From positions 1,178,001-1,242,000 of the forward strand of contig NZ_JAUSWJ010000001.1 in NCBI RefSeq assembly GCF_030815145.1: a stretch of DNA of 64,000 bases, given 5' to 3'. The notes beneath the pieces are model-generated. The model searched no databases, was not told the origin of the DNA, and was given only the letters and a program-made list of their open reading frames with translations. Both the position numbers and the translations under genes were made by a program. The stretch comes from Kaistia geumhonensis (GTDB lineage: Bacteria > Pseudomonadota > Alphaproteobacteria > Rhizobiales > Kaistiaceae). Shown here piece by piece: positions 34,075 through 46,625 of this stretch (the stretch's first letter is position 1; the number at the start of each line of letters is the position of its first letter).

Positions 34075-36708
34075 ATGAAGGCTGCCGAGGCGCCGTTCCG
34101 ACTGGCCGATTACGCGCCGCCCGCCTTCGATATCACGCATGTCGATCTCGATTTCCGGCTGGACCGCACGGAGACGCGTGTTCTGGCGCGGCTTTCGATC
34201 CGGCCGCGCGGCACCGCCACCGTGCTGGAACTCGTCGGCGACGAGCTCGTGCTCGCCGGCCTTTCCCTCGATGGCGCGCCGCTTGCCGCGGATGCCTTCA
34301 CGGCGACGCCGTCCCTCCTGACCGTTCGGGCCGTGCCGGACCGGCCCTTCCTGCTCGAGATCGAGACGGTCATCGATCCCTCCGCCAACACCAAGCTGAT
34401 GGGGCTCTACCGGTCGACCGGTGCCTATTGCACGCAGTGCGAGGCCGAGGGCTTCCGCCGCATCACCTATTTCCTCGACCGTCCGGACGTCCTCTCGGTC
34501 TACACGACCCGCATCGAGGCGCTGAAGAGCGAGGCTCCGCTGCTGCTCGCCAACGGCAATCCCGGCGCGCATGGCGACATTCCCGGCAGCGGCCGGCATT
34601 TCGCGGTCTGGCACGATCCGTTCCCGAAGCCCTCCTATCTGTTCGCGCTGGTGGCGGGCGATCTCGGCGCGGTGAAGGACAGCTTCACCACCATGTCGGG
34701 CCGCAAGGTCGATCTCGCCATCTATTGCGAGCATGGCAAGGAGGCACGTTGCCTCTACGCGATGGACGCGCTCAAGCGCTCGATGCGCTGGGACGAGACG
34801 GCGTTCGGCCGCGAATACGACCTCGACGTGTTCAACATCGTCGCCGTGTCCGACTTCAACATGGGCGCGATGGAGAACAAGGGCCTCAACATCTTCAACG
34901 ACAAATACGTGCTCGCAGACCCGAACACGGCGACCGATGTCGACTATGCCAATGTCGAGGGCGTCATCGCTCACGAATATTTCCACAACTGGACCGGCAA
35001 CCGCATCACCTGCCGCGACTGGTTCCAGCTCTGCCTGAAGGAAGGCCTGACCGTCTTCCGCGACCAGGAATTCTCGTCCGACATGCGCTCGCGCGCCGTG
35101 AAGCGCATCGCCGACGTGCGTACGCTGCAGGCGCGGCAGTTCCCCGAGGACGGCGGCCCCCTCGCCCATCCCGTCCGGCCGGAAATCTACCACGAGATCA
35201 GCAACTTCTACACGCCCACCGTCTACGAGAAGGGCGCCGAGGTCGTGCGGATGCTGCAAACCATCCTCGGCGAGGACGGGTTCAGGCGCGGCATGGATCT
35301 CTATTTCAACCGACACGACGGCGATGCCGCGACGATCGAGGACTTTCTCGCCTGCTTCGCCGAAGCGACCGGAGAGGATCTCACCCAGTTCAGTCTCTGG
35401 TACAGCCAGGCCGGGACGCCGCAGGTCGCCGCGCGGGGCGAGTTCGATGCCCGGCATCGCCGCTATCGCCTGACGCTGGCACAGAGCATCCCCGCCACGC
35501 CGGGCCAGCCGGTCAAGCGGCCGATGCAGATCCCCGTCCGGTTTGGCCTCATCGGCCCGAACGGCGAGGACCTGGACTTCGCCTCGGTGTCCGGCGCCCG
35601 GGTCGACGGCGACGTGATCCATCTGACCGCGGCCAGCCAGACCGTCACCTTCGAGGGCGTCTCGACGCGGCCGGTGCCCTCGCTGCTGCGCGGGTTCTCG
35701 GCGCCGGTGCGGCTCGCGATCGATGCCTCGGCGGAGGACCTGCTCTTCCAGGTGCGCGCCGACCGCGATCCGTTCAACCGCTGGCAGGCGGCTCAGACGC
35801 TGGCGATGCGCAGCCTCGTGGCGGGAGCCTCCGCGACTGCCGAAGGGCGGAACGGGGCCGCCGAACCGGCGCTGATTGACGCGCTCGGCGCCGTGCTGGA
35901 CGACGAAAAGCTGGAGCCGGCCTTCCGCGCGCAGGTGCTTCAGATTCCGAGCGAGGCCGACATTGCCCGCGAGATCGGCGAAAATGTCGATCCCGACGCC
36001 GTGGCGGCGTCGCGCAAGCGGCTGCGGCTCGCCATCGTGTCGAGCCTCGGGCCGCGCCTCCTCGCGGTTCATACCGCGCTCGGCGCCGAGCAGTCCTATT
36101 CGCCCGACGCGGGCAATGCCGGCGTGCGGGCGCTGCGCAACGCGGTCCTCGACCTGATGGTCGCCTCGGGCAGCCGCGCCGCGGTCGGCGCCGCTGTCTG
36201 GCAGTTCGAGACGGCGGACAACATGACCGACCGCCTCGCGGCGCTCGCCGCCCTCTGCCATGCAGCGCTGCCGGAGCGGCTGTCCGCGCTCCATACCTTC
36301 CACGAGGCCTATCGCAGCGATCCGCTGGTGCTCGACAAGTGGCTGACGCTGGAGGCGAGCGTGCCCGCTCCGGAGACGCTCGACCGCGTCAAGGCGCTGC
36401 TCGCGCATCCCTCCTTCGCCGCCTCCAATCCCAACCGCGTGCGCGCGCTCGTCGGCGGCTTCGCGAGCCTCAACCAGGCGCAGTTCAATCGCGCGGATGG
36501 CGCAGGCTACGACTTCGTGGCGGATTTCGTGCTCGACCTCGATCGCCGCAATCCACAGACGGCGGCGCGCCTCCTGGTTGCCTTCCGCTCCTGGCGGTCG
36601 ATGGAGCCCGTCCGCCGCGCCGCGGCGGAAGCGGCGCTCCGGCGGATCGCGTCGGCGCCGAAGCTCTCCCCCGACACGCTCGACATCGTCACGCGCACGC
36701 TCGCCTGA
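34075..36708 (+). CDS. pepN: Aminopeptidase N (M1 metallopeptidase)
   Basis: An 877-residue M1-family zinc aminopeptidase that removes N-terminal residues from peptides in the cytosol. The exopeptidase motif reads GAMENKGLN, and the zinc site HEYFHNW (His300, His304) is followed 18 residues on by Glu in LCLKEGLTVF. The C-terminal helical (ERAP-like) domain is complete. The ATG at 34075 follows GGGAGGACGAAGC. It is a single gene, divergent from the LacI gene. Confidence 0.96.
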   Translation: MKAAEAPFRLADYAPPAFDITHVDLDFRLDRTETRVLARLSIRPRGTATVLELVGDELVLAGLSLDGAPLAADAFTATPSLLTVRAVPDRPFLLEIETVIDPSANTKLMGLYRSTGAYCTQCEAEGFRRITYFLDRPDVLSVYTTRIEALKSEAPLLLANGNPGAHGDIPGSGRHFAVWHDPFPKPSYLFALVAGDLGAVKDSFTTMSGRKVDLAIYCEHGKEARCLYAMDALKRSMRWDETAFGREYDLDVFNIVAVSDFNMGAMENKGLNIFNDKYVLADPNTATDVDYANVEGVIAHEYFHNWTGNRITCRDWFQLCLKEGLTVFRDQEFSSDMRSRAVKRIADVRTLQARQFPEDGGPLAHPVRPEIYHEISNFYTPTVYEKGAEVVRMLQTILGEDGFRRGMDLYFNRHDGDAATIEDFLACFAEATGEDLTQFSLWYSQAGTPQVAARGEFDARHRRYRLTLAQSIPATPGQPVKRPMQIPVRFGLIGPNGEDLDFASVSGARVDGDVIHLTAASQTVTFEGVSTRPVPSLLRGFSAPVRLAIDASAEDLLFQVRADRDPFNRWQAAQTLAMRSLVAGASATAEGRNGAAEPALIDALGAVLDDEKLEPAFRAQVLQIPSEADIAREIGENVDPDAVAASRKRLRLAIVSSLGPRLLAVHTALGAEQSYSPDAGNAGVRALRNAVLDLMVASGSRAAVGAAVWQFETADNMTDRLAALAALCHAALPERLSALHTFHEAYRSDPLVLDKWLTLEASVPAPETLDRVKALLAHPSFAASNPNRVRALVGGFASLNQAQFNRADGAGYDFVADFVLDLDRRNPQTAARLLVAFRSWRSMEPVRRAAAEAALRRIASAPKLSPDTLDIVTRTLA

Positions 36709-36877
36709 AGCCCGGCCCGCCGGTTTTCCAGCGGGTTATCCACGGCTTCGGCTTGGTTAACGAATATGATTAACGAAAGGCTAATTCCGCCTAGACAAGG
36801 CGAATCACCTCGATTCAAATGAGCCTGATTCGGGGCGTCGGCGTATCCCCGATGACAGCAGAAATCAGGGGGCTGGC

Positions 36878-39301
<2,424 letters not shown>

Positions 39302-42284
39302 CGCGCGTGAACGAGGCGCGCACCTCCGCCTCGACCGATTTCAGATGCGCGTCGAGCGTCGGGAAATCCGGCAGCTCGGCGGCGCGCGACAGAAGCGCGA
39401 GCAGTCCGCGCGGCGCTTCCTCCGCCTTGAACGGACCATCGACGCAGAGCCGCAGCAGCTGCGTCAGCCGCTGATAGAGCCGCAGCGCCGGCAGGAGGAT
39501 CTCGGCCTCGGCCTTCGGGATGAGCCTGGCGCGCGAGGCGGCGGCGAGCGCCGTCTCCGTCTCGGTCTGCAGCAGCTCCGGAATGGCGCGGCCATGCAGC
39601 AATTGCTGCGTCTGCGCGATGAACTCGATGTCGACGAGTCCGCCCGCCGTCTGCTTCAGGTCCCACGCGCCCTCTGAGGGCTTCTCGATCTGGAGCAGCG
39701 CGCGCATGTCGAGAACGTCGCCGATGACCTTCTTCGGTTCATGATGGCCGGATAGGACGGCGTGCACCGCGGCGGCGGCCTCGCGCATCAGCGAAGGATC
39801 GCCGGCGATCGGCCGCGCGCGCGTCAGCGCCATGTGCTCCCAGGTCCAGGCCGCTCCTGCCTGGTAGTCGGCGAAGGCGCGGATATGGGTCGCGAGCGGT
39901 CCCGCATTGCCGGAGGGGCGCAGGCGGAAATCGACAGCGTAGAGCGCGCCCTCCGCCGTGGGGGCCGAGATCGCCGCGATCAGGCGCTGCGTCAGGCGCG
40001 CGTAATACTGGCTGCCCATCAGCGGGCGCGGTCCGTCCGAGGCCGGCTCGCTCTCGTCGAAATCGTAGAGCAGGATCAGGTCGAGATCGGAGGCCGCCGT
40101 CATCTCGCGCCCGCCGAGCTTGCCCATAGCGACCAGCGCGACGCGACCCTGCTTCATCTGGCCATGCGCCGCCTCGAACGCCCGCCGCACATTGTCGAGC
40201 AGCGTGCCGACGAGAAGTTCGGCGAGATCGGCATAGGCGAAGCCGGCCGCGCGCGCCGCCACCGTGCCGGCGAGGACACGGACCCCGATCAGGAAGGACT
40301 GCTCCTTGCCGAAGATGCGGACGCGGTCGAGCACCTCCTCGATCGCGCCGGCGCCGTCCAGCAGCGCTTCGAGCCGCGCGGCGAGCGTCGCGCGATCGGG
40401 AAGCCGCCCGAAAAAGGCCGGGTCGAGCAGCGCGTCGAGCACATGCGGCCGCGCGGTCACGATGTCGGCGAGGCGCGGCGCGGTTCCCATCACAAGCGCG
40501 AGGAGGTTCAGAAGGCCGGGATTGGAGGCGAGCAGCGCGAAGAGCTGGACGCCGGCCGGAAGGCGCGACAGCAGGCGGTCGAAGGCGTTGAAGGCAGCGT
40601 CGGCATTGTCGGAGCCGGCGAAGGCTTCGAGCAGGGACGGCGTGATCTCGGTCAGCCGCTCGCGGGCGGCCGAGGAACGCATGGCCGGATAGCGGCCGAA
40701 ATGCCAGCCGCGCACCGTGCGGCTCACCTCGCGCGGATTGACATAGCCGAGCGAGGCGAGCGTCGCGACCGTTTCCGGATCCTCGTCGTCGCCGGTGAAA
40801 ACGAGGCTTCCGAGGCTGGAGGCGAGCGGCGGCGCCGTCTCGAACAGGCGGATATAGTGGTCGCGCACCGCCTCCAGCGTCTTGCGCAGCGCGGCCGAGA
40901 ACGGCTTCACGCCACGAAAGCCGCTGAGCCGGGCGACCGCGTCGAGACCGGCCTCGTCCTCGGGCAGCACATGCGTCTGCTCGTCGGCGCGCATCTGAAG
41001 GCGATGCTCGACGGCGCGCAGCTCGCGATAGCAGCGGGCGAGACTGGTGGCGGTTTCGCCGTCGATCCAGCCTTTCGCCTCGAGCGCGTCCAGCATCGCG
41101 ATGGTCTGGCGACCGCGCAGCCCGGGATCGCGGCCGCCGGCGATCAGCTGCTGAGTCTGCACGAAGAACTCGATCTCGCGGATGCCGCCCCGCCCGAGCT
41201 TGATGTTGTGGCCAGCGATGGCGACGCTCTCGTGCCCGCGGTGGTCGTGGATCTGGCGCTTGATCGAGTGGATGTCGGCAATGGCGGCGAAATCGAGATA
41301 TTTGCGCCAGACGAAGGGCGTCAGCTCGGCGAGGAAGGCGTCGCCCGCTGCGATGTCGCCCGCCACCGCGCGCGCCTTGATCATGGCCGCGCGCTCCCAG
41401 TTCTGCCCGCTCGATTCGTAATACTGGAAGGCGGCCGGCGTCGAGATGGCGAGCGGCGTCGAGCCGGGGTCGGGCCTGAGGCGGAGGTCGGTGCGGAAGA
41501 CATAGCCGTCGGCGGTGCGCTCCTGCATGAGCCGCACGAGCCGGCGCGTCAGCCGCACGAAGAAGGTCCCGATCTCGTCACGATCCGCGACCCGCGCGAT
41601 GTCCGGATCGAACAGTACGATGAGGTCGATGTCGGAAGAGTAGTTCAGCTCGGCGGCGCCGTATTTGCCCATGCCGAGGATGATCCAGCCACTCCCGGCG
41701 GCCGGGTCGCCGGCATCGGCGAGCGTGACGGCGCCCGCGCGGGCCGCGTCGCGCAGCAGGAAGGCGACGGCGGCGCCGAGCGCGGCATCGGCGAAGGTGG
41801 TGAGCCGCCCTGTCACCTCGTCGACGCCCCAGACGCCGCCGAGGTCGGCGAGACCGACGACCAGCGCGACCTCGGCCCGCGCCCTGCGCAGCCCCTGCAT
41901 CACGGCCGCCTCGTCCTCGGCGCTGCCGAGCGCGCGCGTTGCCGCGATGAGGGCATCGAACCGGGCCTCCGGCGGCGCGCCGAGGATGGCCAGCCAGCGG
42001 GCGGGATCGGCGAGCGCCGTTTCCTTGAGGAAGGTCGACGCCGCGAAGACGCTTTCGTGGAAGGCTTCGAGAGGGGGATGCGCGGCAGCGAGCGCGCGCC
42101 ACGCATCCAGCAGGCCGGCATCGCGGAGCGCCTCGACGATGGCTGCCGTGGCGATCTTCCGCTCGGCGGCTTTCGGCGGGGGCACCACCGGCGCGATGCG
42201 CGCGGCGAGCGACGCCGCGTCGGTCTCCCCGGCGGGATCGGCGCCGTCCTGGTTCCGCCGGTCCCTCGCCATGATCCCTCCGCG

Positions 42285-43679
42285 TCAGCTCCCTGCCGGG
42301 AAACGGAGCGTCACGACGAGCCCCGGACCGGCATCCGAAAGCGATATCGCACCGTGATGGAGCTTTGTCACGGCCTCGACCAGGCTGAGGCCGAGCCCGC
42401 TGCCGGGTTGCGAGCGGCTCTTCTCGAGGCGGACGAAGCGCTGCAGCACGCGCTCGCGATCCGCCGCCGGGATGCCGGGGCCGTTGTCTGCGACGCTGAC
42501 GACGATGTCCGGCCCCTCGCGCCGCGCCGTGACGCGCACCCGCGCGGTCCTGGGCGGGTTCTCGCCGCTGCGCACATATTTGATCGCGTTGTCGACGAGA
42601 TTGCCGAGCGCCTGGCTGACCAGCTCGCGGCTGCCGACCATGGGAAGCGGCTCCTCCAGCGAGAGCTCGAGATAGACCTCGGCCTCCTCGGCAACCGGCT
42701 CGTAGAACTCGGCGACATCGGCGACGATGCGGGCGAGATCGAGCGCGGTCAGCGCCGCGTCGGGCGAGCCCGCCTCGACGCGCGCGATCATCAGCAGCGC
42801 ATTGAAGGTGCGGATCAGCTGGTCGGCGTCCTCGATCGTCGCCTCCAGCGCCTCGCGATATTCCTCGTTCCGGCCTTCGCCCGCCAGCGCGGCCTCGACG
42901 CGGGTTCGCATGCGCGTCAGCGGCGTCTTCAGATCGTGCGCGATATTGTCGGACACCTCCTTGAGCCCGGAGAGCAGGGTCTCGATCCGGTCGAGCATGG
43001 CGTTGAGGCTGGAAGCGAGACGGTCGAACTCGTCGCCCGAACCGGTGACCTCGAGCCGGCCCGAGAGATCGCCGGCCATGATGCGCAGGCTCGTCGCCGA
43101 AACCTGGTCGATGCGCTTCAGCACGCGCCGCGAGACGAAGAACCACGACGTGAGCGCGAGCATGATCAGCAGGCCGACGCCGATCACCATGGCCTTCGCG
43201 ACGACGGTGCGGATGCGGTCGATTTCGCTGATGTCGCGGCCGACCAGCATGATGAGGCCGTTCGGCAGCGGCAGCACCTGCACCATGGCGAGATTGCTCG
43301 TCCGCTCTCCCTCGAGCCGCTTGTAGGGCACGGTGACGGGATCGAGGCCGCTCTGCTTCAGCAGCGCCGGCGGCACTTCGGTGACGTTGCCCGCGACGAC
43401 GTTGCCGTCCTTGTCTGCGATGACATAGAGGCTGGCGCCGGGCACGCGGCTCCTCTGCTCGATCGCCGCGACGATGCCGGTCAGGCCCTTGGACAGCCCC
43501 TCGTCGGCGAGGATGCCGATCTCGGCCTCGATCGAATCGCGCACCTGCTGGGTGAGCACGCGGTCCGTCTCGCGCGAGATCCAGCCGACGAAGGCGATCG
43601 CGAACACCGTGAAGACGATGAAATAGATCGCCGATAGCTTGAACGCCGTCGTGCGGACGACCTTACCGATGGCTGTCAC
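42285..43679 (-). CDS. Two-component sensor histidine kinase
   Basis: A 464-residue kinase with two membrane helices (about residues 10-33 and 165-187), an intervening periplasmic sensor, a HAMP linker (VSRRVLKRIDQVSATSLRIMAG), the H-box NIAHDLKTPLTRMR and ATPase motifs NLVDNAIKY, VADNGPGIP and GSGLGLSL. The start is GTG at 43679, overlapping the response-regulator stop by 17 bp. It is the partner of the regulator upstream, and neighbours degP, so envelope-stress sensing is plausible but inferred. Confidence 0.92.
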   Translation of the reverse strand: MTAIGKVVRTTAFKLSAIYFIVFTVFAIAFVGWISRETDRVLTQQVRDSIEAEIGILADEGLSKGLTGIVAAIEQRSRVPGASLYVIADKDGNVVAGNVTEVPPALLKQSGLDPVTVPYKRLEGERTSNLAMVQVLPLPNGLIMLVGRDISEIDRIRTVVAKAMVIGVGLLIMLALTSWFFVSRRVLKRIDQVSATSLRIMAGDLSGRLEVTGSGDEFDRLASSLNAMLDRIETLLSGLKEVSDNIAHDLKTPLTRMRTRVEAALAGEGRNEEYREALEATIEDADQLIRTFNALLMIARVEAGSPDAALTALDLARIVADVAEFYEPVAEEAEVYLELSLEEPLPMVGSRELVSQALGNLVDNAIKYVRSGENPPRTARVRVTARREGPDIVVSVADNGPGIPAADRERVLQRFVRLEKSRSQPGSGLGLSLVEAVTKLHHGAISLSDAGPGLVVTLRFPAGS

Positions 43680-44343
43680 GGATCATGTATCCGGCGCCGC
43701 GCACGGTGTGCACCAGCGTGTCCTTGAAGCCCTTGTCGACCTTGGAGCGCAGGCGCGAGATATGGACGTCGATGACGTTGGTCTGGGGATCGAAGTGATA
43801 GTCCCAGACATTCTCGAGCAGCATCGTCCGCGTCACGACCTGGCCGGCATGCTTCATCAGATATTCGAGCAGGCGGAACTCGCGCGGCTGCAACGGGATC
43901 GGCGTGCCCGCGCGGCGGACCTGATGGCTCAGGCGGTCGAGCTCGAGGTCTCCGACGCGCAGCAGCGTCTCCGCCTCGCCCGGCTTGCGGCGGCGGGCGA
44001 GGACCTCGATGCGGGCAAGCAGTTCGGAAAAGGCATAGGGCTTGCCGAGATAGTCGTCGCCGCCGGCCCTGAGGCCGGTGACGCGGTCGTCGACCTGGCC
44101 GAGCGCGGAGAGGATGAGCACCGGGGTATCGTTGCCCTTCGCCCGCGCCTCGGCGACGAGCGTCAGCCCATCCTTCTTCGGCAGCATGCGGTCGACGATC
44201 ATCACGTCGTAGCGGTTGGCCTCGGCGAGGAAGGCGCCCTCCTCCCCGTCGGCGGCGTGGTCGGGCACATGGCCCGCCTCCTTGAGCGCCTTGACGAGAT
44301 AGGCGGCGGTCTCTCGGTCGTCTTCGACAAGCAGGATGCGCAT
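43663..44343 (-). CDS. OmpR-family response regulator
   Basis: A 226-residue response regulator. The receiver has the phospho-acceptor Asp51 (YDVMIVDRMLP), the acidic pair in VEDD and the Lys in GKPYAFS. The winged helix-turn-helix includes QPREFRLLEYLMKHAGQVVTRTMLLENVW. It is transcribed with the downstream histidine kinase and glnE. Upstream lies degP; the 161-bp gap holds a hairpin that may terminate degP transcription. Confidence 0.93.
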   Translation of the reverse strand: MRILLVEDDRETAAYLVKALKEAGHVPDHAADGEEGAFLAEANRYDVMIVDRMLPKKDGLTLVAEARAKGNDTPVLILSALGQVDDRVTGLRAGGDDYLGKPYAFSELLARIEVLARRRKPGEAETLLRVGDLELDRLSHQVRRAGTPIPLQPREFRLLEYLMKHAGQVVTRTMLLENVWDYHFDPQTNVIDVHISRLRSKVDKGFKDTLVHTVRGAGYMIRDSHR

Positions 44344-44404
44344 GGCGGGAGGTTAGCCGATTCACGCCGGCGGGACAGCGGCGCCGGAAGGGAGGCCCCC
44401 GAAA

Positions 44405-44435
44405 TGAAACGGCAGGCGGGGGGCGCCGCCTGCCG
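44405..44435 (-). terminator. Candidate terminator after degP
   Basis: A perfect 10-bp stem, CGGCAGGCGG (44410-44419) with CCGCCTGCCG (44426-44435), is followed on the minus strand by TTTCATTTC. The T-run is interrupted, so termination may be partial. Confidence 0.55.
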
Positions 44436-44504
44436 ATCTTGCGGCGGCTGCCGGCAATACAACGCCGGCAACCGTCGCGAAGCGAAGGCTTCGAGGCCCT
44501 GCGA

Positions 44505-46019
44505 TCAGGCCTTGCCGAAGGGCAGCGCGACGAAGCGGGTGTGATCGCCCGACTTCACGCGGACCAGCACGGCCTTCATGCCCGACTTCTTGGCATCGAC
44601 GACCTCGCGCTCGACATCGGCCGGGCGTCTGACTTCGCTGCCGCCCACGGCGAGGATGACGTCGCCGGCCTGGATGCCCTGCTCGGCGGCGGTGCCGTTC
44701 GGGTCGACCTCGGAGACGACGACGCCCTTGTCGTCGGGTGCCGAGGTCAGAGCGAGGCCGAGATCGGCCACGGAAGCCGGCTTCGCCGGCTCGTCGGCGC
44801 TCGCCATCTTCTCCTCGTTCGGCAGCTTGCCGAGCTTGACCTCGACGGTCTGGTCCTTGCCGCCACGCACGATGCCGATCTTGACCGTCGTGCCCGGCGC
44901 ATAGCCGGCGATGATCTGCGACAGCTTGCGGGCATCCTCGACCGGCTTGCCGTCGACCGAGAGGATCGCGTCGCCGGACTTGATTCCGGCCTGGGCAGCG
45001 GGGCTGTCCGCCTGCGGCTCGGCAACGAGCGCGCCCTTGGCGTCAGCGAGCTTGAGGCTGTCGGCGATATCGCGGGTGATCGGCTGGATCTGAACGCCGA
45101 GCCAGCCGCGCACCACTTCGCCATGATCCTTCAGGTCGGCGATGACGCGCTGCGCCGTCGCGGCCGGAATGTCGAAGGCGATGCCGACATTGCCGCCCGA
45201 GGGCGAATAGATGGCGGTGTTGATGCCGATGACCTGGCCGTCCATGTTGAAGGTCGGGCCGCCGGAGTTGCCCTTGTTCACCGAGGCGTCGATCTGGATG
45301 AAGTCGTCGTAGGAGCTGGCGCCGATGTCACGGCCGAGCGCCGAGACGATACCGGCCGTCACCGTGCCGCCGAGGCCGAACGGATTGCCGACCGCGACCA
45401 CCCACTCGCCGACCCGAACCGTGCCCGGCGAGAACTCGACATAGGTGAACTTCTCCGGCGCATCGACCTTCAGGAGCGCGAGGTCGGTCTTCGGATCGGT
45501 GCCGATCAGGCGGGCGGAGTATTCCTTGCCGTTCGAATCGGTGATCGTGAAGTCGCTCGAGCCGTCGACGACATGGTTGTTGGTGACGAGATAGCCATCC
45601 TCGGAGATGAAGAAGCCCGAGCCGAGGCCGACGGCCCTGTGCATCTGCGGACGCTTGCCGAGACCGTTCTGCTGGTCCTGGAACTGCTTGAAGAAGCGCT
45701 CCATCGGCGAGCCGGGCGGGAACTGGCCGGGATTGGGGATCGGCAGGCCGTTGCCGCTGTCCTCGTCCGAGACATCGGACACCTCGGCCTTGACGCGGAC
45801 CGACACGACGGCCGGCTTCACCTTGTCGACGAGGTCGGCGAAATTGGGGAGCTGCGCCTGGCTCTGGACCCGCACCGGCTCGGCATAGGCCGGGGTGCGC
45901 ACATCCATGACGGCGCCGCCGGCCAGACCGCCGACGATCAGCGCCGCGGCCGCGGTGCCGAGCAGCACGCGGGAGCGGATGCCGTGACGGGGCTGGCGGG
46001 AGCTGTTGAGATCGCTCAT
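44505..46019 (-). CDS. degP: DegP/HtrA-family periplasmic serine protease-chaperone
   Basis: A 504-residue Do-type protease. An N-terminal hydrophobic export segment (VLLGTAAAALIVGGLAGGAVM) is followed by the trypsin-like domain with His in TNNHVV, Asp in DPKTDLALLK and nucleophile Ser in VNKGNSGGPTF. Two PDZ domains then follow. It degrades or refolds misfolded envelope proteins. The ATG at 46017-46019 has AAGGAAATCCCG upstream. It lies between ccmH and the two-component pair, consistent with the rhizobial cyc-degP arrangement. Confidence 0.95.
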   Translation of the reverse strand: MSDLNSSRQPRHGIRSRVLLGTAAAALIVGGLAGGAVMDVRTPAYAEPVRVQSQAQLPNFADLVDKVKPAVVSVRVKAEVSDVSDEDSGNGLPIPNPGQFPPGSPMERFFKQFQDQQNGLGKRPQMHRAVGLGSGFFISEDGYLVTNNHVVDGSSDFTITDSNGKEYSARLIGTDPKTDLALLKVDAPEKFTYVEFSPGTVRVGEWVVAVGNPFGLGGTVTAGIVSALGRDIGASSYDDFIQIDASVNKGNSGGPTFNMDGQVIGINTAIYSPSGGNVGIAFDIPAATAQRVIADLKDHGEVVRGWLGVQIQPITRDIADSLKLADAKGALVAEPQADSPAAQAGIKSGDAILSVDGKPVEDARKLSQIIAGYAPGTTVKIGIVRGGKDQTVEVKLGKLPNEEKMASADEPAKPASVADLGLALTSAPDDKGVVVSEVDPNGTAAEQGIQAGDVILAVGGSEVRRPADVEREVVDAKKSGMKAVLVRVKSGDHTRFVALPFGKA

Positions 46020-46157
46020 CGGGATTTCCTTCTCGATTTCCGTATCGGGTGAACCGCGGCCCGGGGGGCGAAACCGCAATTCTCGAGGAGGAGAGTGACG
46101 CCGGCGACCTTACGGACGGCTGTCACCCCGATGAATGTTTCGTAATGTGGCCGCCGG

Positions 46158-46625
46158 TCAGTCGTCCCGGGCGAGGAGAGCCTCGACGCGGGCCTCCTCC
46201 TCGGCCGAGAGACGCTGGGGCTCCGCGGCCCGGCGGCGGCGGAAGAGCCCGATCGAGAGCGCGGCGCCGGCGATCAGCACCAGCGGCGCGGCGCCCCACA
46301 GCAGGGCCGTGTGCCAGGCGAAGGCCGGCTTCAGCAGCACATACTCGCCGTAGCGCGCCACGAGGAAATCCTTGACGGCGGCGTCGCTGTCGCCCGCCTT
46401 CAACCGCTCGCGGATGAGCACGCGCAGGTCACGGGCAATCTCGGCGTCCGATTCGTCGATCGACTGGCTCTGGCAGATGAGGCAGCGCAGCTCCGTCGAA
46501 AGCGCGCGCGCCCGCGCCTCGAGCGCCGGGTCGGGCAGCATTTCGTCCGGCTGCACGGCGAGCGCCGGGGAAAGGCCGACCATGAGCGCCAGCAGGACGG
46601 CCGCGAGCCGCGCCATGGCCGTCAC
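46158..46625 (-). CDS. ccmH: Cytochrome c maturation protein CcmH
   Basis: A 155-residue CcmH (CycL). A signal segment (AVLLALMVGLSPALA) precedes the thioredoxin-like motif LRCLICQSQSIDESDAEIA. A membrane anchor (LLWGAAPLVLIAGAALSIGL) lies near the C-terminus. It keeps apocytochrome CXXCH thiols reduced in the periplasm. The GTG start overlaps the ccmF stop (GTGA). Confidence 0.95.
   Translation of the reverse strand: MTAMARLAAVLLALMVGLSPALAVQPDEMLPDPALEARARALSTELRCLICQSQSIDESDAEIARDLRVLIRERLKAGDSDAAVKDFLVARYGEYVLLKPAFAWHTALLWGAAPLVLIAGAALSIGLFRRRRAAEPQRLSAEEEARVEALLARDD

Noticed and set aside
33955-36408. An 817-codon frame on the minus strand across pepN
   Set aside because: The plus strand has intact M1 aminopeptidase motifs; the minus frame is an antisense shadow.
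39762-43637. A very long open frame (1291 codons) on the plus strand across glnE and the histidine kinase
   Set aside because: The minus strand here encodes full-length GlnE and a complete histidine kinase. The plus-strand frame lacks any recognisable domain and follows from high-GC codon bias.
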